DNA of 64,000 bases from Phytophthora hibernalis. Taxonomy: Eukaryota; Oomycota; Peronosporomycetes; Peronosporales; Peronosporaceae. The stretch spans positions 310,001 through 374,000 of the forward strand of contig JAAKBF010000063.1 in the NCBI GenBank assembly GCA_012656075.1, in the 5' to 3' direction. The notes below the pieces were generated by a model that saw only the letters and a program-made list of their open reading frames with translations, was not told the DNA's origin and made no database searches. Made by a program: the position numbers and the translations under genes. Shown piece by piece: positions 53,291 to 63,932 of the stretch; position 1 is the stretch's first letter; every line of letters starts with the position of its first letter.

Positions 53291-53658
53291 CGTGTTTTGA
53301 GATTTGGCATGACGACTTTGAAGCTGGCGAGGCGATCCCACCTACATTGGGCAAGAGAGTTGTGTTGCGGCGCCCAGGTCAAGAAGTAGGCGAACGAAAG
53401 AAGACGCGTCGTGAACTGCAGCTTCACGGCTGTGGCGACGAAGGCGATGACGAGGCAGAAGATGAAGAGATCGGTACCGAATACAATTGAGAACTGGTTG
53501 CGTATCACTTGATTCGTGTCTAGTTTTGTCAGATCGTAATGCATGCTTCGTTGAGTCGATGTACGTTTTGTCCCGTCTTTTTCAACTGACTGGATTCACA
53601 GGTACTTTTTATTATGCTCGATGAGACACAAATCGTACAATAGTGGGAAGTTATGACA
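53291..53658. other. piggyBac A 3' untranslated part
   Basis: Degenerate continuation of the transposase tail (an acidic DDEAEDEEIGTEYN-like frame to about 53490) followed by non-coding sequence up to the hAT insertion site. GGGAAGTTATGACA just before the target duplication aligns with GGGAGTAAGTTACGACA in piggyBac B. Confidence 0.55.
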
Positions 53659-55061
53659 TGCATAATCAGGCCACTTTAATAGAGGGAAATCCCTCACTCT
53701 ACCACTATTTAGCTAATCGGTTTATGAAAGGCACTCTTAAAAAGGTAAGGTGAGGGAATTATTCAACTTTAGTAAAACTAAGGTATTTGTACTGGAATGA
53801 TTTATCCAAATGGTAAGTTCGAAGTGTTTCTTGCTAATATCGACTCGTACTCGCAAGTGCTACTGCCAAATTGAGTCGTTCTGAGTGCAGAATACAGTAC
53901 AAAGCTGTAGAAATTAAGCTATCAGTCCACGACTGCACTGTCAAGGTAATTGAAAGTACTGTTGCCAAACCCCGCTCACTTAAATTAATAATACTGACTT
54001 CCAGTTCTCACATGTATCAATACTACATGTAAATACATGTAGCATCCGCACCTTGCAACATCATTCTCGTCCCGCTTAAAAGCTACGAGACATTGACTGT
54101 GGTTATAGTCGCCAATTCTGCCGCAAGTGTAAGGTAAAAGTTGAATGACGAGTACTTTAAGGGAGAATTCCTAGGAGAAGTCTGGACTTTCCTGAATGCC
54201 CCTTACCTTGTAGTCACATTAGTTGGTGGTTTTTTTGCTTGCGGAGCTTTCCTCGTGCACAATATCACTTGATAAACTCGATCACTCTTGATTCCCAGTC
54301 AAACCACACAAGTTTGTGTCTTGTATCCGCATCTATTATAATAATACGTCATGGCGGATGTACGCCACCCTGACCAGCGCCTACATCCACCAAGACTGCG
54401 TGAACAAATCTCTTATTAAAAGATGGAGCAAATACAAATGGTCCTCGGTCGTCGATGAAATGTAGTGCGTACGAAACATCAACAGCTTATCCCTAGAAGT
54501 AGCTGGTACATTATACGGCACCTCAAACTTTGTTTTTCTGTGATGCACATTTGACACCATTTAACGTTATAATAGTACATGTATGGGACGAAAACATGCG
54601 TTCGAGCCCTTCAGTTGCCTGCAGGATGAGCAGTCGATATGACCCAAAAGTGGTTCCTGGTGTGAATATTTAACAATGTAAAACACGACCAATCTCTGCT
54701 TTAATGGAGTAGTCTACGCTTCTTCTTCGCCAGATCGTTTGTTAGGCATATTCGAAGCCGAACCAGCTACGAATCCAATTTACTGATCGAAAGTCACCTC
54801 TTAACCCTTGGTTCCCGACCTCGTAACTTGTGACATTGAGTTTTTGTTATGTCGTAAGATATGACATTGAATTCGGAACAACAGGGATTGGCTCCACAAG
54901 CATTTTCCCATACTTTGTTCAAGTGAATTGTGGCCTCCCAAAAGTATTAGACTGTGGAGGTATTTGAGAAAAATCAACGGAGAGAACGTAGATGACAACA
55001 TGAATCCGGGTTAGGTTCCACGCGCGCCAGTTGAGGGTCCAGAGGCCACTCATTCGAGAAT

Positions 55062-57740
55062 TTGCTGGATGGTGCGCATCCGGACCAGCGCACGCGGGAC
55101 GACCACCGCCGTCGCCGCCGTCGCACGAGCATGACGGTGGCTCAGAGCACGACGGCGGCGCAGAGCACGACGGCGGCGGCAGCGGATACCACGGCGGCGG
55201 CGGCAGCAGATACCACGACGGCGGCGGCAGCAGATACCACGACGGCGGCGGCAGCAGATACCACGACGGCGGAGCACAGCGCGGCAGCGGCGACATTAAG
55301 TGCGGCGCAAATCGACACTAATGTCACGCTCTCACAAGGAAACTTGAACACGTTTTTTTTATCATCGAGCGACTCCGACACCGAGCTCTCCCAATCGGCA
55401 GTACCCCGTGCATTTAGCATGTCTCCGAGTGATATCCCGACCGAAACGGCGCACCTCGAGGCGGTGGTGAACCTGCAGTTGCTCTCCGAGGCGTCAGGGC
55501 TTGAGAGCGCGGCCGAGCTGGGCGAAGAGGAGAAGGAGCAGGCTACTCCTGTGCGAACGCTGCGTCCAAAAACTGTTGTCAAGTACGACGTCAACTTCGT
55601 TCCGGAGGACGAGGATGAGGCGAACTACGAGAGTTTCGACTCCAGCGAAAGCGAAGGAGATATTGGAGACGAGCAGGACAAACCTGAGCGACGCAGTGCA
55701 GATGGATGAAGCCTTCATAGCCTCACTAAAGATTGGAAATACGACACTCACAAAGAAGGAAAAAATCAGCGCGAGGCCGCGCTGCGGGAGAGCCTGGACG
55801 CCCACATCGTCAGACTTCGAGGTGGGTGGCAACGCGTACGTCAATATGGGTGACGAGAAGGCTCATCCAGTGGCCGAATTGCGAGCCCTAGCTGGATCCC
55901 CCTCCAGACGTTCCTGTTTTCCATGCCCAAGTCGTTGTGGGTTATGATCAACGACCAAAGCAACCTGTATGCAGACCAACAAGTTGATCGGCGCGCGCAG
56001 GCGCTACGGGCGAAGCAGAACGGCGGCGGGTTGAGACGCTCAAGCAGTTTTAGCGGCGGCTCAAACTAAAGAACGCCTGCGAGACACACGAGATTCTTCA
56101 CGTCGTAGGTCTCTTGGTGGCACGCATGCTGTGCTCCCAGAAAACGGCGCTTTGCCGACCACTGGTCAATGGTCGAGGACGGAGCGATCCCGGCCGGCAA
56201 CTTTGGTCGCTTCATGGGACGCAACCGGTGTCAAGACATCCTCCGGGACCTGCACTTCGTGGACAACGAGGCGGAGCGCACGCGGGACAAACTGTGGAAG
56301 CTTCGTCCGGTCGTTGACAGGCTCCAGCAACGCTCCTTGTCGGCATGGTCTCTGCCGTCAGTGTTCTCCTTCGACGAGGGCGTGCTTCCGTCGACATCAA
56401 AGCGGAACACCACGCGCATGTTCATGCCGGACAAGCCTCACCGCTACGGGTCAAAGATGTTTATGACGTGCGACTCGAGAACGGCGTACTGCCACAGGTG
56501 GGATTTCTTTTGCTCGGAGATTATATCGTAAGTTACGACTTTGAGGTCTAATCCTAACGCACTATGTCATGCCTGACTAGATTTGAACTATATGTTGGCA
56601 AGCGCAACGCAGGTGATAGTGGAGATGCACCAATTGACAACAAGACAGGCGCCGCCGCAGTCGTTCGTAATCTCAAGATTGTGCTTGAGTCGAACGAGCG
56701 CTATCCGTGGCACGCGGTAGTCGTGGATCACTTCTACTCATCCGTCCTCCTCGCGATCGAGCTGCTCGGCATGGGCATATATGTCATCGGAACGATCATG
56801 ACCAACAGGCTCGGGTATGATACCAACGTGAGGGAGAATCGCGCTAGTCGACCAGCCTCCATCCCGCGTGGCACGTTTAAGTTCTCCCGGTCGGTCGCCG
56901 TTCCTAACATGGTCGCATTCCAGTGGTGGGACCGTAAACCCGTCCACTACTTGTGCACGGGCTTCGTGATGACGGAGGCGAGCATTGGGTGAAAGGTCAA
57001 GCAGGTCGGGGCGATCACCGTGCCGTGCCCGAGCGCAGTTACGGACTACCAGCGCTGGATGGGCGGAGTTGATGTGCACGATCAACTCCGCCTGCAACGA
57101 TACTCTCTCCAGACCTCGACCAAGTTCAATAAGTACTATAAGAGCTTGTTACTCGGACTGGTAGACATGGCACTGGTGAATGCCTACCTATCGCATAAAG
57201 AAGTAGCCAGGATGGCGGGGACACAGCCCATGAAGCGTGAGGAGTGGTACAGCCTTCTCCAGAACCAGCTCCTCCAACTCAAACCCCAAGACTTCGCCGG
57301 AGTTGTCGCCACCCCGACCATCGGAAGCCAAAAGCGCAAGCGAGCACCAGCTTGACACACGCACGCGCCCGAGAAGTCGGAAGATTGGGTGATCGTGAGC
57401 GGTGGAAGAAGCGCAGGAAGCGCTCGTGTAAGGTCTGTGCACTCCTGCGGGCAAGCAAAGCGAAGAAGTCGTTCGCCACGACCTACTTCTGCGAGCGCTG
57501 CTCGGTCGATGATGCCAAGTGCTGACTCTGCAACAAAATACGCCGTGAATACAAGGGCGTGGCGAAACCTGTTTCGAGATTTGGCATGACGATTTGACGC
57601 CGGCGATTCGATCCCGCCTACGCTCGGGATGCGTGTGGTCTTGCGGCGATCTGGCCAGAAGGCTGGTGTGCGGAAAGACGCGCCGTGAGCTCCAGCTTCG
57701 CGCTGAAGACACTGATGATGAAAGTGAGAGCGACAGCGAG
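55062..57740 (+). pseudogene. piggyBac B transposase
   Basis: An Ala/Thr-rich N-terminus of 24-bp repeats (55140-55290) leads to an acidic segment (SDSDTELSQSAVPRAFSMSP; VKYDVNFVPEDEDEANYESF). The DDE_Tnp_1_7 domain has VEDGAIPAGNFGRFMGRNRC, FSFDEGVLPSTSKRNTTRMF (first Asp, about 56375), VVDHFYSSVLLAIELLGMGI (second, about 56725), WWDRKPVHYLCTG and DYQRWMGGVDVHDQLRLQRY (third, about 57070). An 83-bp intron sits at 56498-56580. The cysteine-rich C-terminus is SCKVCALLRASKAKKSFATT...FCERC. Broken by frame changes near 55700, 55960 and 56130, a TGA at about 56990 and others. Confidence 0.85.
55140..55290 (+). repeat. 24-bp tandem repeats, ACGACGGCGGCGGCAGCAGA type
   Basis: About four exact-to-near copies encoding TTAAAAAD-like peptides (or HDGGGSRY in another frame) in the N-terminal part of piggyBac B. 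Confidence 0.85.
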
Positions 57741-58224
57741 GGAGACATCGCTGAGTAGGTTGATGACTGTCAGCTTTCGCTATGGCGTAATGCATGATTG
57801 CGTGAATGAACGTACCTTCTTCCCCTTGTTTTCTAAAATGACTGAACTCACTGACCTTGCATTGTAACACGTTGGCTTTTTTTTTTCCTGCCGAGTGTCG
57901 GACGGGAGTAAGTTACGACATGAACGCTCTTCTTGGAATAGGAACGGTGTAAACTTACGACATTGATCGAGAAACCTGTTGAAAGCTTATACACCTATCC
58001 GCAGGTGGTACCCTTGCCACATACGAATTCCTATATATATGACTACGTCGTAAGATACGACATTCGCTTACGTGTTCAGCGGCCTTTTGTCGGGAACCAA
58101 GGGGTTAATCACAAACTCGGTTCATTTTCATACCGAAAGTTGGATGTCAAATGTCATTCTTAGAAAAGGTAAGGTGTGGGAATTTGGTCCAATTTCCCTC
58201 TATTAAAGTGGCCTGTGCATAATG

Positions 58225-58267
58225 CTGCCACCATGGAACTATGCATTGCATTGTTCCATGGTGGCAG
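58225..58267. repeat. 14-bp inverted repeat beside the hAT target duplication
   Basis: CTGCCACCATGGAA (58225-58238) and its exact reverse complement (58254-58267) in the right part of piggyBac A. Possible small hairpin. Confidence 0.85.
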
Positions 58268-58550
58268 ATAGGGTATAATGTACGACATAGCTAAAGAAAC
58301 CTCTTGAAAACTTATACACGTTTCCCGCAGTCGTAACTCTACCCCATACAATATTTAAGTCACGCAGATACGTCGTAAGATACGACATCCTTAAGCCGTT
58401 CCATGCACCTTTTTCCGGGAACCAAGGGGTTAAAAACAAATCTACCTGTAGTCGGACAACAAATTACATGACGGCGTACGGTGCTAACGTGTCCACCGGA
58501 CAGTTCGCAGCATAGTTGTCGGCCCCTTGACGGCGGCAGTACTGTGTTTG

Positions 58551-59030
58551 TCACGGTTCGTCGTGGTGACCCTTGAGCTCCAGGTGAAGTTGCGAAATGA
58601 CGCAAAAGCAGCAAAAGAAACTCGAAAGGCAGTCGGTCTTCCACGAGCCCTTGATGCCAAGAGTATGACGCGTCTGCATACGGAGCCTCAAAACGCCAAA
58701 CAGGAAAGTTATCAACAGAGCGAGCGCTGCAGCTTCCCACACGAACAAATTGCCTACACCGGTATGATGCGAAGGTGGGGGTGGAACCGTGTCCTTTACT
58801 GGATGTTCCGCGTGATCTTCAGCGTTGTTGTTTGAAGCCGCGAATCCGATGCAGACCAACATACCAAACACCAGTCCGCCAAAGTACAGCAGTGTCCGCT
58901 CGTAGCCGCTCCCTAAGCTTTCCTTCACAGACGCGATGGTAGTGCACGGACAGCACGCAACAACACAGCAATACGTCGGCGCTACGGAGCAGCAACAGTC
59001 ACAGAAGGTGGTGTTCCATACCGAGCTCGT
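58551..59030 (-). CDS. PLAC8-family cysteine-rich membrane protein, copy 1
   Basis: A minus-strand frame from about 59030 reads SVWNTTFCDCCCSVAPTYCC then VVACCPCTTIASVKESLGSG, the CC-rich first half of PLAC8. It continues in the same frame (ERTLLYFGGLVFGMLVCIGF; ITFLFGVLRLRMQTRHTLGI) to DCLSSFFCCFCVISQLHLEL, the second cysteine block, and a stop at 58551. Two hydrophobic segments lie between the blocks. No ATG is found in this frame upstream; an upstream frame (59233-59036) ends at TAA right where the match begins, so a one-base slip or an intron may link it as the N-terminus. Function in oomycetes unknown. Confidence 0.7.
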   Translation of the reverse strand, partial: TSSVWNTTFCDCCCSVAPTYCCVVACCPCTTIASVKESLGSGYERTLLYFGGLVFGMLVCIGFAASNNNAEDHAEHPVKDTVPPPPSHHTGVGNLFVWEAAALALLITFLFGVLRLRMQTRHTLGIKGSWKTDCLSSFFCCFCVISQLHLELKGHHDEP

Positions 59031-59233
59031 CGAGTTTAACCCGGTTTGCCGATTCGCAGTGATAACAGATCGACGTCTGCATACAGGGTTACGACAGTTA
59101 TCACGGGGAGTTTAGGGAGCCACTCGGTCTGCTTAGTCTGCATCGCCAACGTCGAGTGCGGGGCAAGAAGCTGAGTCTGACACCCAGTACAGACTGCACT
59201 GGGTGTTCCTGTGATGGGAATGGGGAATGGCAA

Positions 59234-60296
59234 CCAAAAGCAAATCGAGAGCGCAACGGGCAGATACCGGTAGTGACATTCTGAAGCTCATGAGTCTGGT
59301 TCCGCGTGCGAGCGTATTCAAGCACCAGCTGAACAGGCTTGGCAGAGAATTTGGATAAAATACTGGGGCAGGTGATTTACAACCAAGTGGTGGCAGTAAT
59401 AATAGCAGCGCTGGTTAATTGACCACAGCCACGTCTTCACCCGAGACAAGTCATGCGTTGCTTGGCAGGCTGCAGCGTCATTCACAATTAGGTACGTTGT
59501 TTAGTCTGGGAGATACCTGTCGAGAATTATAAGAGGCGTCGCGTTGGTATTGATGGAATTTTTTCTCCCCGATACGCTATTTCTTGCTATCAACGAAAGC
59601 CCGCGTACTCGAAGCGCTCGTCGCAGTACATGGTGTCGAGTACATGGTGTCGAGTACATGGTGTCGAGTACATGGTGTCGAGTCCACAGTGCATAAGCTC
59701 ACTTATTCCCTGCACCGATATTAAATTTGCGCACGCAATCGTACTCAACCTGCGCACACTACACAGAACATGCCTTCGGCTCCCATGTACTCACTCATTA
59801 GCCTCAACCTATTGGACGGGCTCATTCAACGTTACACTCAACCGGCGACACACTCAACACAGAACTGGAGCTCCCTCGTTCACACTCAACAAACCCATCG
59901 AGCTCACACACTCTACACTCAACTCACAAACACACTCAGCTCCGCTACTGTACAGCAGTTAACCCTGGGAAAAATAAAATAATATCTATATATTACGGAT
60001 ATTATACAGACGGAATAATTTATTATTGCTTTTAGTAAAATAAAGAATACACACTTACAGTCGGAATTAACATGTAAATGGCGCAATGTAATAATTAATT
60101 GTTTTTATAAATAATAATATTCCAATTCAATATTATATTGCCACAATATTGACAATAAATAAAAGTATCAAATAGCGATCACGGATGGTTGCAGGCTGCG
60201 CTCGAGTGCTGCAACCTGCAGCTCTCAAGCGCCCGTAAATAGACAGGATAATCGACGCCAAGAGTTTTGATTAAACCCCCAAACACCACCCAGATG
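59234..60296. other. Spacer with 14-bp tandem array and AT-rich DNA
   Basis: No supported gene. 59627-59682 holds four exact copies of TACATGGTGTCGAG. 59985-60180 is strongly AT-rich (ATAATATTCC, TATTATATTG). 60189-60222 has a GTTGCAGGCTGC / GCTGCAACCTGCAGC inverted pair. Confidence 0.6.
59627..59682. repeat. 14-bp tandem repeat, 4 copies
   Basis: TACATGGTGTCGAG repeated four times without change. Confidence 0.95.
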
Positions 60297-60735
60297 TCAT
60301 GTCACCTGGCGGAGTTCGTGCCAGACGGCAACACCTACTATTTCGTTGGTTGGGTCGAAACTGGAAGTTGAATGTAGCCATGTTGAGCTCAAACTTTTGC
60401 GCTTCGTGCAGCAGTGCCCTGAAAGCGGAATTGCGCTTACATGCAGTGCATGTAGTAGATTAGTACTACAGGCATAATCGTTGAAGTTATAGTGTATGGA
60501 AGTCAGTGGAGAAGCGGTAGGAATTTTGGCTAACGTTACCGGTAGCTTCCTTTTTACTTGACCTTTACGAGGTGCATCTCTGTTGACTAAGATACATGCA
60601 TCAAAATTAGATGCAATAAGATGCTTCCGCCCCAAATATGATGCATGCATCAAACCAACAGTACCCGCGTCATTATTCCGGCAGGAACGCCTGGGGCGAG
60701 AGGAAGAGGGAGTAGAGGAAGACGCGTATATGTAA

Positions 60736-61036
60736 GGGTGCGTTCGATAGCACGCAATTTGCAATATTTTGCTTCGTTTATACACACAATGTCGGTTTGC
60801 GATATCAAGTCTCGTTCGGTCAACCATATAATAAATTGTGTTCAAAATTCTATTTCCTTCATCGCCGTATTTGGCGATGTATCCTGCAAGATTTGCAATG
60901 TTGGGGCCAAGTCTTTGGAGGCCTTATCTTATCAGGGTTCGGTGAAAACAGAATACGAGGCTAAAACGAATTTGGCAATAAAACACTATTCTTCGCGAAA
61001 TCGTGTATTGTAAATTGCGCTCCACCGAATGCACCC
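60736..61036. mobile_element. 301-bp PIF/Harbinger-type MITE
   Basis: The inverted ends GGGTGCGTTCGATAGCACGC and GGGTGCATTCGGTGGAGCGC continue with CAATTT.CAATA. TAA lies outside both ends (60733-60735; 61037-61039), the 3-bp target of PIF/Harbinger elements. No coding capacity. Confidence 0.9.
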
Positions 61037-61369
61037 TAACAATACAATATAAATTGCTGCAATATTTATTATTGCTTCGCAAGAAATTGCCGTTTTTCTT
61101 GAGATGACGGCTGTTCAATACAATATCATACTGAATTGGCGGACCTCTGAATATTATTGTATTTTCTTTCTCCAAAGTCTTCTGATCTGGGGCCCGCCGT
61201 GTGAAATACTAGTTTCGTGATACAAATGTGTGTTTACCTCACTCCGCGCTCCCACCAAACTTCTGGGAGATGATGTTTTAAGCGCTAATCAAATCCCTTG
61301 TGGGCGTTACATGTGCACTCAATGTCGATAAGGCAAGATCATGTATATTAGTTGATAAATCGATGTTTG
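61037..61369. other. No gene seen
   Basis: AT-rich sequence after the MITE and the presumed 3' flank of the second PLAC8 gene. Nothing recognised. Confidence 0.4.
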
Positions 61370-62071
61370 TCAGAGGTGTTTCAAACAAACTGCACGGGGG
61401 CACCGGGTATCCTGGTATCCCGGGAGCGTGTCGATACGAGGTTGCTGGAAGCTGAAGATACCGGGCGTATAACTTTGCGTCGCAGATGCCATTTGAGCGA
61501 CCGTGCACGGGGCACAGCAAGTGGACACAAAGCAATCTTCGGCGTAATTTCCTTGATCTCGTATTGCTTTCGTACGCGCATCCGTACGAGGCATAGCGAG
61601 AATGCGTAGAAGAGGACGAAAACGCTGCGCCGCGCGCGAAGATGATCTGTCGGCCCGTCTTAGAGCGCTCCACCCCATGGTGCTCGCCTCTTCTAGGCTT
61701 GGCCACGTCCTGGGTAAGACTGTGTGAGATGAACAGCACGATGCAAACCACCAACCCGAAGATCGAGCCACCGTGGCTGTAGAGTGCGTTGTGGTAGCTG
61801 TTGCCCAGGCGCGCCTGAATTTGCGCAATGGACACGCATGGACAGAAAGAAGCCATGCAGCAGTTGGGTACGATGTTCGAGAAACACCCGAAGAACGGGA
61901 CATCCCAGTCGTTCCCGTTGCGATGTCGGCTACGTGCGTAGCGCCTGTTGGCTTGACCTCGCCCCGCATCTTTCGTTCTTTCGGGTCGTCGGCACTGGTA
62001 GCCACTGGGATGCTCAGTTGGGGCGTCATGATGGGGATGGCGTAGCTCGTCTCGTTGGTCGGAGTTTCCAT
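61370..62071 (-). CDS. PLAC8-family cysteine-rich membrane protein, copy 2
   Basis: The start at 62071 gives METPTNETSYAIPIMTPQLS, a Pro/Thr-rich lead. A one-base frame change at about 61905 leads to NDWDVPFFGCFSNIVPNCCM then SFCPCVSIAQIQARLGNSYH, the first PLAC8 block, and a hydrophobic helix (SIFGLVVCIVLFISHSL). Further changes near 61700 and 61545 lead to AEDCFVSTCCAPCTVAQMAS, the second block, and a stop at 61370. It is on the same strand as copy 1 and about 2.3 kb away. Because every domain half is intact, the three slips may be assembly indels. Confidence 0.68.
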   Translation of the reverse strand: METPTNETSYAIPIMTPQLSIPVATSADDPKERKMRGEVKPTGATHVADIATGTTGMSRSSGVSRTSYPTAAWLLSVHACPLRKFRRAWATATTTHSTATVARSSGWWFASCCSSHTVLPRTWPSLEEASTMGWSALRRADRSSSRAAQRFRPLLRILAMPRTDARTKAIRDQGNYAEDCFVSTCCAPCTVAQMASATQSYTPGIFSFQQPRIDTLPGYQDTRCPRAVCLKHL

Positions 62072-62858
62072 CGCGATTGCAGTATTGATGATCTCGTTGG
62101 GAGTGGTCCGATTCGAGAATGCACGAGCTCCGAGGGGTGCGGGCTGCAAATTCAGGAATGGATTGCCAGCTTGTGGAAATGGGGAGCGAGCAGCAGTTTT
62201 CTCCCAACTTGGGAGCACCCACACCCACTCAACACCCGTATGGCCGGTGGTGCTGCGTCGATGACCAGATCTATAGTTTCTCTGCGTGAACATGGCAGAA
62301 AAACTATCTTACCTGAACCTATTCGGCTCGAAATAACCGTCCGTTGAGTGGGTACGTGAATTGAATTCATTGATCTGGAGTCATATACTGCCACAAGTGC
62401 ATGTTTTAAATAGTTCGGAAGGAACTACCTCATTCTTCTGTGCGCCTGAATAGTTTTACCGTTTTTCCAATGACGACAGCGCCTTTGCCACACCAGTCGT
62501 GTAGCTACATGTACGTTACGATGGCTGAAGCCTAACCAGCTTTTCAGCTAACACTCGATCTCTCTGCACGCGAAATCCGTCGGCAAGGCCATCGTAGCGG
62601 CAATTCAATCCGCTGGATAGGATCACTGGCTTCTTTCTAGCAGCACACTCATTGGTTCTGATTGATCTAAGAAAATTCAAAATAATGCACTCTACCTTAG
62701 CCTTCATCGGCCCGCGCCAAGCGAAAGGAATCCGCTGAGAGCAGCTTTGGAGTCCATTGTGCCTTTGGCACACTTCAACATGAACCTACGAATAAGCATA
62801 TTCATTCACATGCGGCAATGTAGTTTCACATTCCATTTCGCTGCGCGATCGCCGAGGA
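62072..62858. other. Intergenic spacer, divergent
   Basis: Lies between the minus-strand PLAC8 copy 2 and the plus-strand gene at 62859. No supported ORF or element; no clear promoter element identified. Confidence 0.4.
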
Positions 62859-63659
62859 ATGGTGGCGACGCGCGATGGCTGCTGGTGGCTGAGCCCGTGG
62901 AAGAAACTCGACCAGGAGTGGCAGGCTGGTTGTGCGCGGGGCCAGCAGCACCTCGCCAAGGTGGCGGACAGCGTGCAGAAGACCTCGTGCGTTGCACTGG
63001 AGTTGGCAGAAGTACTACTGCTGTGTTAACTGGAGTTGCGATTGGCAGGTATCTCGCAGGGGAGCACTGGGGCTCGCTAGCCGACTGCGAACAATTGCAG
63101 GGTCATGCGTCATCGCGGGTGCGTGTGAATCTGCACTGTCAATGGTTAGGCAGTATTAACTGTGCTGGTGGCGGTGTTCTGCTGGTCATTTGTAGTTGTG
63201 GGGCTTGGCGCATAGGTGTAGCAAGCGGTTACAGGACGAGATCGACGTCTTGGTACGTGTTGTATTATATTTTTGCAGGGTGTAGGTTTCGGTGGTTGTT
63301 GCTCATGCTGGAGCAGGCCGACGTCTACGCGCGGATGAGGCGATTGTTGACGGATGACCAGGCGAGCACACTAGATGAGCAACGCAAGCAGCGATACGGT
63401 ACGGCAACCATTAAGAGGTGATATTCGAACGTTGAAGCTGACTGCAGCTGCTGTGTCAGAGCGGATCTTGCTGGAGGTGTTGGCCATGTACGAGCACGAA
63501 CTCGTGGCCAAGTCGCTGATCGCCGGCGACATCTTCGAGTGTAGCAAGCATGATACCGTAACCGTCTACCTGGCGTCGTGGCAGATGCAGCCGCACATCG
63601 ACCGACCGCGACTCGAAGAGCTCGAGACACTCATCCAGAACGACCGCCACTATGGGTGA
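62859..63659 (+). CDS. Hypothetical protein, structure unresolved
   Basis: The ATG at 62859 opens MVATRDGCWWLSPWKKLDQE then an amphipathic helix (QQHLAKVADSVQKTSCVALE) to a stop at 63028. A later coding segment follows a TTTTTGCAG acceptor at 63279: MLEQADVYARMRRLLTDDQA, then after a one-base slip near 63418 LKLTAAAVSERILLEVLAMY and YLASWQMQPHIDRPRLEELE to a TGA at 63657. The two parts probably belong to one intron-containing gene, but the middle exon could not be resolved. Mostly helical, no recognised domain. Confidence 0.45.
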
Positions 63660-63932
63660 TTAGTTTGGGTCCGAGCCCAAACTAGCGCTAGCGCACCTGA
63701 TTCGGAATCAGAGCGGTTTGGATGGGTACATTTCGATACAAACGCGCTGTGAGATTCTGATACGGTCACTGTTTTGGGGCGGCACGTTCCGTTATGCGAT
63801 GTCATCCGTCCCTTTCGCATTCTTTATAAACCTTCATCTTGGTCGTTTTGAGAAGGGGTGTCATCTTTACAGCTGCAGCTCCGCCCACCGTCCCAGGCCT
63901 CAATATACCAATCGCACAGGAAGAGGCAGAAG
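63660..63932 (+). promoter_or_regulatory. Upstream region of the gene at 63933
   Basis: 273 bp between a stop and the next ATG. Contains a palindrome AGTTTGGGTCCGAGCCCAAACT-like pair (63662-63684) and TCGCATTCTTTATAAACC (63815-63832), which has initiator- and TATA-like features. Assignment as promoter is by position only. Confidence 0.4.

Larger units (their letters stand above)
54805..58104 (+). mobile_element. piggyBac element B (inner, 3.3 kb)
   Basis: The left end CCCTTGGTTCCCGACC follows TTAA (54801-54804). The right end is the inverted CCCCTTGGTTCCCGAC, followed by TTAA (58105-58108). Subterminal GTCGTAA/TTACGAC motifs lie at both ends. It carries a transposase pseudogene at 55031-57740. 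Its ends are better matched than those of A, consistent with later insertion. Confidence 0.93.
53667..58215. mobile_element. Non-autonomous hAT element (about 1.2 kb) split by piggyBac B
   Basis: The terminal inverted repeats start CAGGCCACTTTAATAGAGGG and match over at least 24 bp. The 8-bp TGCATAAT lies outside both ends (53659-53666; 58216-58223), the target-site length of hAT. Its own sequence is 53667-54800 plus 58109-58215, without ORFs. A CCCTCAC..TACC / GGTAAGGTGAGGG pair near 53692-53757 is an internal inverted repeat. Confidence 0.9.
50187..58429 (+). mobile_element. piggyBac element A (outer)
   Basis: The left end starts CCCCTTGACTCCCGACGTCG after TTAA (50183-50186). The right end is the inverted match CCCCTTGGTTCCCGG, followed by TTAA (58430-58433). 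TTAA targets and such ends define piggyBac. The interior has a piggyBac transposase pseudogene (50443-53290). The right part is interrupted by a hAT element (53667-58215) that itself holds piggyBac B. Without those insertions it would be about 3.7 kb, close to B's 3.3 kb. Confidence 0.9.

Noticed and set aside
59036..59233. Stand-alone zinc-finger gene (VCTGCQTQLLAPHS)
   Set aside because: Only one CxxC pair is seen. It ends exactly where the PLAC8 reading begins, so it is more likely that gene's N-terminus or chance.
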